64,000 bases of DNA from the NCBI RefSeq assembly GCF_001423245.1, contig NZ_LMOH01000023.1:207831-271830 (forward strand). Reading direction: 5' to 3'. The notes beneath the pieces are model-generated. The model was given only the letters and a program-made list of their open reading frames with translations. It did not search any database and was not told the DNA's origin. The DNA comes from Aureimonas sp. Leaf324. Its GTDB lineage: Bacteria > Pseudomonadota > Alphaproteobacteria > Rhizobiales > Rhizobiaceae. Of this stretch, positions 17,891-26,538 are shown in pieces (position 1 is the stretch's first letter; the number at the start of each line of letters is the position of its first letter). The position numbers and the translations under genes were made by a program.

Positions 17891-18925
17891 TCAGGATACG
17901 ATGGCGACCTTGATGGCATCGCCTCGGGCGGCGGTCTCCAGCGCCTCGCCGATCGCCGGTAGGGCGAAACGATGCGTCAGGAACGGCTTGGTATCAAGCT
18001 GCCCCGACGCGATGAGGTTCAGCGACTTCTCGAACTGAAGACGCGTCAGGCCGAAGGAGCCGGTCACGATCAGCTCGTTGTAGTGGATCGCGTTGACGTC
18101 GAGCGGCGCCATCTCGCCCTTGTTGAACCCCGCGAACAGCGAGACGCGGCCCCGCAGCCGGGCGAGGCCGAGGGCGTCGTTGGCGAGCGAGGGCACGCCG
18201 ATCGCGACGATCACGACGTCGGCGCCGATGCCGCCCGATTCGCCCCGCACGATCGCCTTCAGATCCTCGTTGACCGGATCGACCACGACGTCGGCGCCCG
18301 CCCGCAGTGCCGCCTCGCGGCGTGCCGAGTTCGGCTCGGAGACGATGATGCGGCGCGCGCCGGACAGTCGCGCGACCTTGACGTGCAGGAGGCCGATAGG
18401 GCCGGAGCCGAGAATGGCCACCACGTCTCCGCGCTCGACGCCGACCTTCTCCTGGCCGTTGATGACGCAGGCGAGCGGCTCGGCGAGCGCCGCCTCCTCG
18501 AACGAGACGCCGTCGGGCATCGCGAAGACGTTGCCCGTCTCCAGCGCCCGGCCGGGAATGCGGATGTATTCGGCGAAGGCGCCGTCGACCTCATAGCCGA
18601 TCGCGGTGAGGTTCTCGCAGACGTTTTCCAGCCCGCGCTTGCAGTAGGCGCAGTGGCCGCAGGCGATCGCCGGATCGACGCACACGGCGTCACCCACCTT
18701 GAACCGCGCCGAGCCGCCGGCATCCACCACCTCTCCGGAGAACTCGTGGCCGAGCACCGACGGGTAGCGCACGCCCATCGTCTTGCGGCCCGAGACGATG
18801 CGGATGTCGGTGCCGCAAATCGTGGCGGCGCGAACCTTCAGAACCAGGTCGCCGCGTTCGGGCGTCGGATCGGCGACGTCGCCGAAGAGGACGTCGTTGG
18901 GAGCGCGCAAGAGGGCAGCTTTCAT
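17891..18925 (-). CDS. Zinc-dependent medium-chain alcohol/polyol dehydrogenase
   Basis: A 344-residue MDR-family enzyme of the sorbitol/threonine dehydrogenase type. Catalytic zinc ligands are Cys37 (ICGTDIR) and His60-Glu61 (LGHEF); structural zinc ligands are Cys89, Cys92, Cys95 and Cys103. The nucleotide-binding motif is VAILGSGPIGLLHVK. It should oxidise a polyol or secondary alcohol with NAD. It is the first gene of the minus-strand unit, divergent from the ABC importer across a 353-base regulatory gap. Substrate unknown. Confidence 0.9.
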   Translation of the reverse strand: MKAALLRAPNDVLFGDVADPTPERGDLVLKVRAATICGTDIRIVSGRKTMGVRYPSVLGHEFSGEVVDAGGSARFKVGDAVCVDPAIACGHCAYCKRGLENVCENLTAIGYEVDGAFAEYIRIPGRALETGNVFAMPDGVSFEEAALAEPLACVINGQEKVGVERGDVVAILGSGPIGLLHVKVARLSGARRIIVSEPNSARREAALRAGADVVVDPVNEDLKAIVRGESGGIGADVVIVAIGVPSLANDALGLARLRGRVSLFAGFNKGEMAPLDVNAIHYNELIVTGSFGLTRLQFEKSLNLIASGQLDTKPFLTHRFALPAIGEALETAARGDAIKVAIVS

Positions 18926-19278
18926 GACGGTCCATCCGAGCTGGGGAGCGGCGCATCGGCAGCGCCTTGCGTCGAGATGTATCGCGCAACTTTGTTTTTT
19001 GTAAAGCGCAAAAGTTTCGAGAGTGTTCGTTCCGATGTGCCAAAGTACCTGTCTATCCCTCGGAATGTCCTGTCACACTGGCAAGGCAGCCGGGCTCAGA
19101 TGACATGAACCCGCTATTGCAATGCACAAACTGCATTCCTTCCGATCAAATGTATTGACGGTGCCGGGAAAGTGCGCGAGACGAAACGAACAGGCGTGCC
19201 GGGGAAGACGGCGCGCCCGGCGGCTCTCAGCCGCCAAGGGTCCGGGGCGGGAGGCGCCCCTTTCGGGAGGAAGACGAC
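18926..19278. promoter_or_regulatory. Divergent promoter region between the dehydrogenase and ABC importer units
   Basis: This AT-richer gap of 353 bases separates two divergent units and codes for nothing convincing. It holds a palindrome AATGCA-CAAAC-TGCATT (19121-19137) and three copies of a TTCCGAT-like element: TTCCGAT at 19030, its complement at 19060 (30 bases away), and TTCCGAT at 19140. These are candidate sites for a shared regulator such as SorC. A TTGAC at 19154 could be part of the forward promoter. Assignments are by eye. Confidence 0.45.
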
Positions 19279-20226
19279 ATGCGCAAGGGATTCTGGTCCG
19301 CCCTCGTTCTCGGCTCCGCGCTGATGGGCGCGGTCCTGCCGGCCTCGGCCGAGGGGCAGGAAGACCTCATCAAGCCGATCGACAAGGAACTGACCTTCGT
19401 CTTCATCCCGAAGGTGATCCACCCGTGGTACGACGTGGTGCGCCAGGGTGGCCAGTACGCGGTGGACGAGTTCGCCAAGCAGGGCATCAAGATCAACATG
19501 ATCTGGGACCAGCCCCCGCAGGCCGACGTCGCCGACCAGAACCAGCGCATCGAGGCCAATATCGGCCGCGCGCCCGACGGTCTCGCCGTCGCCTGCCTCG
19601 ATCAGGCCACCAACGTCCAGCTCCTGAACGAAGCCAAGGAAGCCGGCGTCAACACGATCACCTTCAACTCGTTCTGCTCGCCCGACTTCGCCTTCGTCGG
19701 CCAGAAGGACAGCTACGGCGACGGCTTCGACCTCGGCAAGTATCTCGCCGACCACATCGGCGGCGAGGGCGAGGTCGGCATCCTGTCGGGTTCGCTCACC
19801 GCGACCGACCACGTCGAGCGCATCAAGGGCTTCAAGAAGGCGCTGGAAGCCTATCCGAACGTCAAGATCGTGTTCGAGCAGCCCGACAACGACGTGCTGG
19901 AGGAAGCCGTCTCGCTCACCGAGAACGCGCTCCAGGCCCATCCCAACATCAAGGGTTTCTTCGGCTGCAACGCCTCGAACCCGATCGGCATCGCCCGCGC
20001 CGTCCAGAACGCCGGCAAGGCGGGCACGGTCGCGGTGGTCGGCATGGACGACCTGCCGGAGGCCGTCGACTTCGTGAAGGAGGGCGTCATCACGGCGCTG
20101 AAGGCGCAGCGTCAGTGGGACATCGGCTACTGGGCCGTGAAGTACATGGTCGCGATGAACCAGAACCACACGATCCCGATGGACCACAACACGGGCTCGC
20201 GCTTCATCACCAAGGACCAGCTTTAA
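19279..20226 (+). CDS. Sugar ABC transporter substrate-binding protein (periplasmic)
   Basis: A 315-residue periplasmic binding protein of the RbsB/XylF type. The signal peptide is MRKGFWSALVLGSALMG to the ASAEG cleavage region. Two-lobe features include TFVFIPKVIHPWYDVVRQGGQYAVDEFAKQ, the hinge YGDGFDLGKYLADHIGG and FFGCNASNPIGIARAVQ. GGGAGGAAG precedes the ATG. It is the first gene of a three-gene importer. The ligand would be a monosaccharide or polyol; its place opposite the catabolic operon suggests the substrate of that pathway. Confidence 0.92.
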   Translation: MRKGFWSALVLGSALMGAVLPASAEGQEDLIKPIDKELTFVFIPKVIHPWYDVVRQGGQYAVDEFAKQGIKINMIWDQPPQADVADQNQRIEANIGRAPDGLAVACLDQATNVQLLNEAKEAGVNTITFNSFCSPDFAFVGQKDSYGDGFDLGKYLADHIGGEGEVGILSGSLTATDHVERIKGFKKALEAYPNVKIVFEQPDNDVLEEAVSLTENALQAHPNIKGFFGCNASNPIGIARAVQNAGKAGTVAVVGMDDLPEAVDFVKEGVITALKAQRQWDIGYWAVKYMVAMNQNHTIPMDHNTGSRFITKDQL

Positions 20227-20236
20227 AGACGAGGTC

Positions 20237-20260
20237 GGGGAGCCGGTCCGCCGGCTCCCC
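20237..20260 (+). repeat. Intercistronic hairpin between binding protein and ATPase genes
   Basis: A perfect 10-bp stem (GGGGAGCCGG / CCGGCTCCCC) with a TCCG loop, directly behind the binding-protein stop and without a U-tract. Such hairpins usually protect the upstream message and raise binding-protein levels over those of the transporter subunits. It could also attenuate read-through. Confidence 0.6.
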
Positions 20261-20288
20261 TTCGGTTCCGGTCGAGGGAGAGGCTGAC

Positions 20289-21779
20289 ATGGACGCGACG
20301 GCCACCGCCTTCGAGGCGAGAGACGTGTCGAAGAGCTTCGGCGTCGTGCATGCCCTGAAGGGCGTGTCCGTCTCCATCCGCCCCGGCGAGGTGCACGCGA
20401 TCATCGGCGAGAACGGCGCCGGCAAGTCGACGCTCATGAACATCATTTGCGGCCGGCTCCGCCCGACCGCCGGCCAGCTTCTCGTCGGCGGCGCCGCCGT
20501 GCAGTTCCATTCGCCCGGCGAGGCGCAGGGCGCAGGCATCGCCATCGCGCCGCAGGAGATCAATCTCGTCCCGGCTCTCACCGTCACCGAGAACATCATG
20601 CTCGGCGCCGAGATCACGCGCGGGCCGGCGATCGACTGGCGGGCGACGCGCGAGGAAGCCCTCACCCACCTCCATGCCGTGGACGACACGATCGCAGGCG
20701 ACGCCCGCGCGGGCGAGTTGTCCAAGGCGCAGCAGCAGCTGGTGCAGATCGCCCGCGCCGTCGCCACCAAGGCGCGCATCCTGATCTTCGACGAGCCGAC
20801 CGCCGCGCTGACGACGCGCGAGACCGAAAAGCTCTACGCCTTCATCCGGCGCTTCCGCGAGAGCGGTGGCTCGGCCTTCTACATCTCGCACCGCCTCGAC
20901 GAGATCCTCGACCTGTCCGATCGGATCTCGGTCCTGCGCGACGGAGCCTATGTCGGCGAGCTCGACCCGAAGCGCACGTCCAAGCACGAGATGGTCGCGC
21001 TGATGGCCGGCCGCGAGGTCGCGCTGTCCACGCACGCGCCGCGGCGCCTCGAGGACCGCCCGGTGGTCCTGAAAGTGTCCAGCCTGTCCCGGCCGGGCGA
21101 GTTCGAGGACGTGTCGTTCGAGCTTCACGAAGGCGAGGTTCTGGGCGTCTCCGGCCTCGTCGGCGCCGGGCGCACCGAGGTCGCCAAGTGCATCTTCGGA
21201 CTGACGCGGCAGAAGGCGGGTACGGTCGAGATCTTCGGCGACGCGCGGCCGGTGACGGACCCCGCCGACGCCATCCAGCGCGGCCTCGTCTATCTGCCGG
21301 AGGAGCGCAAGCAGGAGGGCATCTTCCCGCTTCTCTCGATCGCCGAGAACCTGACCATCGCGACGCTCGACCGCTTCCGGGGTCCGGCCTGGATGGATTT
21401 CCGCGGCATGGCGGCGACGGTCGACGACTATGTCGATCGCCTGCGCATCAAGATCGGATCGGCGTCGGACCCGATCACCTCCTTGTCGGGTGGCAACCAG
21501 CAGAAGGTCATCCTCGGCCGCTGGCTCGCCAAGAACGCCAAGATCCTGATCCTCGACGAGCCGACGCGCGGCATCGACGTCGCGGCAAAATCCGAGATCC
21601 AGAGCGTCCTCGACAGCCTGACCGCCGGGGGCCTCTCGATCGTCTACATCTCGTCCGAGCTCGAGGAGGTGCTGAACGTCTCCGACCGCATCCTCGTCAT
21701 GCACGAGGGCCGCGTGAAGGGCACCCCGCGCACCGAGGACATGACGCAGGAATCGCTCCTGCGTCTCGCCATGAGCTGA
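20289..21779 (+). CDS. Sugar ABC transporter ATP-binding protein (two ATPase domains)
   Basis: A 496-residue RbsA/XylG-type protein with two fused nucleotide-binding domains. The first has Walker A GENGAGKST, signature LSKAQQQLVQIARAVA and Walker B ILIFDEPTAAL; the second has the usual degenerate Walker A (SGLVGAGRTE), signature LSGGNQQKVILGRWLA and ILILDEPTRGIDV. ATG 20289 follows GAGGGAGAGG; the frame open far upstream is not a fusion with the binding protein. It powers the importer together with the permease at 21840. Confidence 0.93.
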   Translation: MDATATAFEARDVSKSFGVVHALKGVSVSIRPGEVHAIIGENGAGKSTLMNIICGRLRPTAGQLLVGGAAVQFHSPGEAQGAGIAIAPQEINLVPALTVTENIMLGAEITRGPAIDWRATREEALTHLHAVDDTIAGDARAGELSKAQQQLVQIARAVATKARILIFDEPTAALTTRETEKLYAFIRRFRESGGSAFYISHRLDEILDLSDRISVLRDGAYVGELDPKRTSKHEMVALMAGREVALSTHAPRRLEDRPVVLKVSSLSRPGEFEDVSFELHEGEVLGVSGLVGAGRTEVAKCIFGLTRQKAGTVEIFGDARPVTDPADAIQRGLVYLPEERKQEGIFPLLSIAENLTIATLDRFRGPAWMDFRGMAATVDDYVDRLRIKIGSASDPITSLSGGNQQKVILGRWLAKNAKILILDEPTRGIDVAAKSEIQSVLDSLTAGGLSIVYISSELEEVLNVSDRILVMHEGRVKGTPRTEDMTQESLLRLAMS

Positions 21780-21839
21780 CGCGCGCCACGCGCGCGATTT
21801 CCTGACCGCCCGCCTCCCGATCGAAAGGCAACCCGAGCC

Positions 21840-22832
21840 ATGACCAACACCGCTCTTGGGTCTCCCGCGCGGGCCCGCTCCGCCGCCCCCTCCCTCTGGT
21901 CCCGCTTCAAGGGCTGGGAGGCGAGCGGCATCCTGATCGCGCTGGGGCTCTTCGCCATCATCCTGTCGATCGCCGCGCCGAACTTCCTGTCGGCCTACAA
22001 CCTGACCGTCGTGGCGCGCGCCGCCGCGTTCGTCGGCCTCGTGGCGCTCGGCCAGACGCTGGTGCTGCTGCTGGGCGGCATCGACCTGTCGGTGGGCGCG
22101 GCGGCCGGTCTCTCGGCGATCGTCGGCTCGCTTCTGCTCACCTCGGCGGGGGTACATCCTTGGCTGGTCATCCCGCTCGCCTGCCTGTTCGGGCTTTGCC
22201 TCGGCCTCGTGAACGGCTTCTTCATCGCCTACCTCAAGCTCAACCCGTTCATCGTGACGCTGGCGTCGGGCGAGATCTTCGCGGGCATGACGCTCGTCAT
22301 CACCGAGGGCTACCCGATCCGCCCCCTCGGAGCCGGCTTCCGCGTCTTCGGTCAGGGCGAGATCCTCGGTTTACCGGTGCCGGTCTGGTTCTTCCTCGTG
22401 TCGGCGGCGATCCTGATCTGGGTGCTGCGCAACACCAAGTTCGGCCGCAACATCTTCGCGATCGGCGGCAACCGCGACGCCGCCGTCTTGGTCGGCATCC
22501 GCATCCGCCGCGTCGAGCTTCTGGTCTACGGCCTCGCCGGCATGTTCGCCGCCATGGCCGGCATGCTCTACGCGAGCCGCATGGACGCCGGCCAGCCGTC
22601 CGTCGGCGAAGGCTGGATGCTGCAGGCGATCACCGCCGCGATCATCGGCGGCACGTCGCTTCGCGGGGGCCAGGGCACGATCGTCGGCACCGCGCTCGGC
22701 GCCCTTCTTCTGGCCATGCTCGCCAACGGCACCGTGCTTCTCAACGTGTCCGGCTTCTGGCAGCGCGTCATCGTCGGTCTCGTCGTCCTCATCGCGATCC
22801 TCGTGGACCTCGCCCGCCGCCACCGCCGCTGA
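21840..22832 (+). CDS. Sugar ABC transporter permease
   Basis: A 330-residue RbsC-type inner-membrane permease with about nine hydrophobic segments (for example GILIALGLFAIILSIAAPNFL, VALGQTLVLLLGGIDLSVGA). It has the family motif GGIDLSVGAAAGLSAI and the cytoplasmic coupling region NRDAAVLVGIRIRRVELLVYGLAG. It is the third gene of the importer and ends just ahead of a strong terminator. Confidence 0.93.
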   Translation: MTNTALGSPARARSAAPSLWSRFKGWEASGILIALGLFAIILSIAAPNFLSAYNLTVVARAAAFVGLVALGQTLVLLLGGIDLSVGAAAGLSAIVGSLLLTSAGVHPWLVIPLACLFGLCLGLVNGFFIAYLKLNPFIVTLASGEIFAGMTLVITEGYPIRPLGAGFRVFGQGEILGLPVPVWFFLVSAAILIWVLRNTKFGRNIFAIGGNRDAAVLVGIRIRRVELLVYGLAGMFAAMAGMLYASRMDAGQPSVGEGWMLQAITAAIIGGTSLRGGQGTIVGTALGALLLAMLANGTVLLNVSGFWQRVIVGLVVLIAILVDLARRHRR

Positions 22833-22856
22833 TTCATATCCGAGGGCCGTCCCGAT

Positions 22857-22890
22857 CCCCGTCCGGGCCGCAGCCCGGGCGGGGTTTTTT
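22857..22890 (+). terminator. Rho-independent terminator after the ABC importer
   Basis: A 12-bp stem (one G-U pair) from 22857-22868 to 22873-22884 with a CGCA loop, followed by six T residues. It closes the importer operon, so the aldehyde dehydrogenase downstream depends on read-through or its own promoter. Confidence 0.88.
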
Positions 22891-22971
22891 ACGTCCCGCC
22901 CTCCTGCCGGCTGGACCGTGAAGCGCGCGGGGTTCTACACCTTTACCGACGCGCGTTCGGGAGGGACCGAC

Positions 22972-24399
22972 ATGAACCACGCCCTGCAGTTCTACATCGA
23001 CGGCGCCTGGGTCGCGCCCGCGACCGACGCCCGCCTCCCGGTGATCGATCCCTCGACCGAGGAAGCCTTCGCCGAGATCGCGCTGGGCGGCGCGGCCGAC
23101 GTCGACCGTGCGGTGGCGGCCGCCCGCCGCGCGTTCCGGTCCTATTCGCAGACCACCCGCGAGGAACGCCTCGCCCTGATGCGCCGCCTTCACGTGGTCT
23201 ACAAGGCGCGCCTGCCGGAGATGGCCGAGGCGATCAGCCGCGAGATGGGCGCGCCCCTCCCCTTCGCGCTCGGCAGTCAGGCCGGGATCGGCACGGCGCA
23301 TCTCGCCAAGATGATCGAGACGCTGGAGACCTACGTCTTCGAGGAGATGCGCGGCACGACGCTGATCGCGCGCGAGCCGATCGGCGTCGTCGGCATGATC
23401 ACGCCGTGGAACTGGCCGATGAACCAGATCATGTGCAAGGTTGCGCCCGCGCTCGCCGCCGGCTGCACCATGGTGCTGAAGCCCTCCGAGATCGCGCCGA
23501 TGAGCGGTCTCCTCTTTGCCGAAATCTGCGACGAGGCGGGCCTACCGAAGGGTGTCTTCAACCTCGTCAACGGCGATGGGCCGGGGGTCGGAGAAGCCAT
23601 GTCGCGCCATCCCGGCATCGACATGATGTCCTTCACCGGCTCGACGCGGGCCGGCATTCTCGTGGCAAAGGGCGCCGCCGACACGATCAAGCGCGTCCAT
23701 CAGGAGCTCGGCGGCAAGTCGGCCAACATCCTCCTGCCCGACGTCGATCTGGAGACCGCCGTCACGAAGGGCGTGCAGGGCTGCTTCGGCAATTCGGGTC
23801 AGAGCTGCAACGCGCCGACGCGCATGTTCGTGCCGGCCGACCGTCACGACGAGGCGGCGGCCATCGCCGCGCGCGCGGCCGATGGCTTCAAGGTCGGCCC
23901 GGCCGATGCCACCTCGACCCAGCTCGGCCCGGTCGTCAGCCAGGTCCAGTACGACAAGATCCAAGGGCTGATAGAGACCGGCATCCGCGAGGGTGCGCGG
24001 CTCGTCGCCGGCGGCCCCGGCCGGCCCGACGGCCTGAACCGCGGCTATTTCGTGCGCCCGACCGTCTTTGCGGGCGTCACGCCCGACATGACCATCGCTC
24101 GCGAGGAAATCTTCGGCCCGGTGCTGTCGATCCTCTCCTACGAGACCGAGGACGAGGCGGCCGAGCTCGCCAACGACACGGTCTACGGGCTCGCGTCCTA
24201 CGTCCAGTCGGCCGACCCGGAGCGGGCGCGCGCCTTCGCGCGGCGCATGCGCACCGGCAACGTCTACATCAACTATCCCGCCTGGGACGCGGGCGCGCCG
24301 TTCGGCGGATACAAGCAGTCGGGGAACGGGCGCGAATATGCTGAGTTCGGGCTGGACGAGTTCCTGGAGATCAAGGGGGTCGTCGGCTGGGGCGCGTGA
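22972..24399 (+). CDS. NAD(P)-dependent aldehyde dehydrogenase
   Basis: A 475-residue ALDH-superfamily enzyme. The catalytic Cys279 lies in FGNSGQSCNAPTRM and the general base Glu245 in VHQELGGKSANI; the NAD-binding ITPWNWPMNQIMCKVAPALAAG and GSTRAGI segments are also present. ATG 22972 has GGGAGGG eight bases upstream. It sits behind the importer terminator in the same direction and probably oxidises an aldehyde formed in the catabolic pathway, perhaps one made by the zinc dehydrogenase at 17891. The substrate is not readable. Confidence 0.92.
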   Translation: MNHALQFYIDGAWVAPATDARLPVIDPSTEEAFAEIALGGAADVDRAVAAARRAFRSYSQTTREERLALMRRLHVVYKARLPEMAEAISREMGAPLPFALGSQAGIGTAHLAKMIETLETYVFEEMRGTTLIAREPIGVVGMITPWNWPMNQIMCKVAPALAAGCTMVLKPSEIAPMSGLLFAEICDEAGLPKGVFNLVNGDGPGVGEAMSRHPGIDMMSFTGSTRAGILVAKGAADTIKRVHQELGGKSANILLPDVDLETAVTKGVQGCFGNSGQSCNAPTRMFVPADRHDEAAAIAARAADGFKVGPADATSTQLGPVVSQVQYDKIQGLIETGIREGARLVAGGPGRPDGLNRGYFVRPTVFAGVTPDMTIAREEIFGPVLSILSYETEDEAAELANDTVYGLASYVQSADPERARAFARRMRTGNVYINYPAWDAGAPFGGYKQSGNGREYAEFGLDEFLEIKGVVGWGA

Positions 24400-24526
24400 A
24401 CCTTCGGGTGAGCGGTCGTGGTCGATAACGCGGACAATTGCTTTCCGCCCCGTTTGGTGACAAGGGAGCCGCCGGTCGGAATCTGCGGGTCGCCGAGGGG
24501 CGTCCCGCGTCGGGTGAAGAGGCTTC

Positions 24527-25030
24527 ATGGCCGTCGAAATCGAGCGCAAGTTTCTTGTGATCGGCAATGCCTGGCGCGAGCGCGCGGTGCGCGTCAGGAC
24601 CCTTCGGGACGGACTGGTCAGCCAGGGCTCCAACGGCAAGGTCCGCGTGCGCCGCGACGGCGAGACGGCATGGCTGACGGTGAAGGGAGCGCGCTCGGGC
24701 ATCTGCCGCAGCGAGTTCGAGTACGAGATCCCGGTCGCGGACGCGGAAGACATGCTCGGTGGGGTCTGCACCGGCCAGATCATCGAGAAGGACCGGTTCG
24801 AGGTTCCGCACGAAGGGCACCTCTGGGAGGTCGACGTCTTCCGCGGGGCCCTGGCCGGCCTCGTCTGGGCCGAGGTCGAGCTCCATCACCCCGACGAGGT
24901 CTTCGCGGTGCCCGACTGGGTGGGGCGCGAGGTGACCGGCAATCCCCTCTATCGCCATACCGCGCTCCTCAACGCCTTCGCGGCCAACGACGGGCGGACC
25001 GAACTGCGGGAATGGCTGGCCGAAGCCTGA
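24527..25030 (+). CDS. CYTH domain protein (triphosphate tunnel metalloenzyme)
   Basis: A 167-residue stand-alone CYTH protein. It has the defining EIERKFLV at the N terminus, then alternating charged strands (KVRVRRDGETAWLTVKG, EFEYEIPVADAEDML, IEKDRFEVPHEGHLWEVDVF, LVWAEVELHHPDE) that line the tunnel binding a triphosphate and metal. Bacterial members hydrolyse inorganic triphosphate or nucleotides. There is no CHAD domain. Not part of the polyol locus by any visible link. Confidence 0.9.
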   Translation: MAVEIERKFLVIGNAWRERAVRVRTLRDGLVSQGSNGKVRVRRDGETAWLTVKGARSGICRSEFEYEIPVADAEDMLGGVCTGQIIEKDRFEVPHEGHLWEVDVFRGALAGLVWAEVELHHPDEVFAVPDWVGREVTGNPLYRHTALLNAFAANDGRTELREWLAEA

Positions 25031-25110
25031 GTGGCAGGACGGCACGGCTGACCTTTCGCCGCATTCGTCACCCACAAGACGAGCGTCGGAAACCCATCGG
25101 AGAATCGGCC

Positions 25111-25863
25111 TTGTCCGCAGTCCGCCTGTTCGCCCCTCTCGCTCTCGGCACCGCCCTCGCCTTCGCCTCGCCCGTCCTGGCGCAGGATGCGCCGCCACCC
25201 CCGGCCCCGCCGCCCGCGCGCGTCAGCGTTTCCGGCGAGGGGCTGGCCCGGGGCGCGCCGGACCTTGCCGTCACGCAGCTGACCGTCATGCGCTCGGCCG
25301 CAACCGCCGCGGACGCGCTGGGGCAGGTCAACACCGCGATGGACGCCGTGCGCGGCGCGATGCCCTCGTTCGGCGTCGAGGCCCGCGACCTGCAGACCTC
25401 GGGCTTCCAGATCTCGCCGCAGTATCGCTACGACAACCGATCCGACGGCACGCAGGCGCCCCCGGTCCTGACCGGCTACGAGGTCCGCAACACCCTGTCG
25501 GTCAAGGTCCGCGACCTCGCCAAGCTCGGCGAACTCCTCGATCGCGCGGTGCAGCTCGGCGTCAACGAGGGCGGATCGATCTCCTTCCAGATCGAGGACG
25601 ATGCGGCTCTGCGCGATGCCGCGCGACGCGACGCCGTCGCCCGCGCGCGCTCCAGCGCCACGGTGCTCGCCGAAGCGGCGGGCCTGAAGCTCGGCCGCGT
25701 CGTCACGATCGAGGACACGGCCAGCGGCTTCGTTCCCCTTCCCCCGCCGATGCCGATGGGCGAGATGCGGATGATGGCGAACAGCTCCGCCAAGGTTCCG
25801 GTCGAGGCCGGCGAGAACACGATCTCGGCGCAGGTGCGGATCGTCTACGAACTCCAGCCCTGA
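25111..25863 (+). CDS. SIMPL (DUF541) domain periplasmic protein
   Basis: A 250-residue secreted protein: signal peptide SAVRLFAPLALGTALAFASPVLAQ, a Pro-rich spacer, then the SIMPL domain (RVSVSGEGLARGAPDLAVTQL, LQTSGFQISPQY, TGYEVRNTLSVKVRDLAKLG, EGGSISFQIED, ARARSSATVLAEAAGLKLG). SIMPL proteins are periplasmic or outer-membrane associated and linked to oxidative stress and envelope functions. The TTG start at 25111 is supported by GGAGAA upstream and by its place at the signal peptide; no ATG/GTG fits. Confidence 0.87.
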   Translation: MSAVRLFAPLALGTALAFASPVLAQDAPPPPAPPPARVSVSGEGLARGAPDLAVTQLTVMRSAATAADALGQVNTAMDAVRGAMPSFGVEARDLQTSGFQISPQYRYDNRSDGTQAPPVLTGYEVRNTLSVKVRDLAKLGELLDRAVQLGVNEGGSISFQIEDDAALRDAARRDAVARARSSATVLAEAAGLKLGRVVTIEDTASGFVPLPPPMPMGEMRMMANSSAKVPVEAGENTISAQVRIVYELQP

Positions 25864-25873
25864 CACACACGAA

Positions 25874-25901
25874 AAGGGGCGGCCCGCAAGAACTGCCCCT
25901 T
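25874..25901. terminator. Probable bidirectional terminator
   Basis: A 7-bp stem (AAGGGGC / GCCCCTT) with a 14-base loop between two convergent genes, with A and T flanks. Weak but well placed. Confidence 0.45.
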
Positions 25902-25924
25902 CATCATTTCGACGCCTCGAAGGT

Positions 25925-26335
25925 TCAGCGGTAGCCGATCACCGGGCAGCCGCGATCCTGCGCGAAGCGCAGCGAGGTCGGGTAGCCGCGCTTGTAGCCG
26001 GCCACGACGACCGCGCGGTTGTTCACCCGCACCACGTCGGCGCCGCGCACGCCCATGTCGCGGGCCTTTCGCAGGGCGAGGCGCGGCGAGCATTCGCCAC
26101 GGCGCGGGCCGCGGTCACCCCAGCGCTCTGCGCGGTGCGGACCCCGGTCGCCCCAGCGCTCGCCATGGCGCGGGCCGCGATGCTCCCACCGGTCGTGGCG
26201 CTCGCCCCGAGAGTCGACAAGCATGATACCGGCGGCATCGCGCGGCGCAGCGCTCGCGACACTGGCCGCCCCGAACGAGCCGAGAAGCGTCGCCGCGACG
26301 AGGGTGGAACGGATCAGGCTGGACAGCATGGACAA
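25925..26335 (-). CDS. Small secreted protein with Arg/His-rich repeats, 136 aa
   Basis: A signal peptide (SLIRSTLVAATLLGSFGAASVASA) is followed by repeats built on HGERWGDRGP (three tandem variants, about residues 55-80), then a conserved-looking end: ECSPRLALRKARDMGVRGADVV, NNRAVVVAGYKRG, with two Cys. The C-terminal module recurs in small periplasmic proteins of Rhizobiales as far as I can recall; function unknown. It stands alone and convergent to the SIMPL gene. Confidence 0.7.
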   Translation of the reverse strand: MSMLSSLIRSTLVAATLLGSFGAASVASAAPRDAAGIMLVDSRGERHDRWEHRGPRHGERWGDRGPHRAERWGDRGPRRGECSPRLALRKARDMGVRGADVVRVNNRAVVVAGYKRGYPTSLRFAQDRGCPVIGYR

Positions 26336-26538
26336 ATCTCCTGTCGAACAAGGCGCGCCGAACGCGCGTCGTGACGCATGAGATAAGCCAGCCTTCCTGA
26401 ATTGCCGCCGTCCGCCCCGTTCATCCCTCGTTCAGCATGGGGAGAAAACCGCGGGTTCTTGCCGCGCCGCACCATTGCCCGACGCAAAGCGTTCACGGAC
26501 ACACCGTAGCGTGTGCCAGGGTTACAGGTGCGGACGAT

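Noticed and set aside
19122..21779. A continuous frame suggesting a fusion of the binding protein region with the ABC ATPase.
   Set aside because: The upstream part is out of frame with the real binding-protein gene; the ATPase has its own start and ribosome-binding site at 20289.
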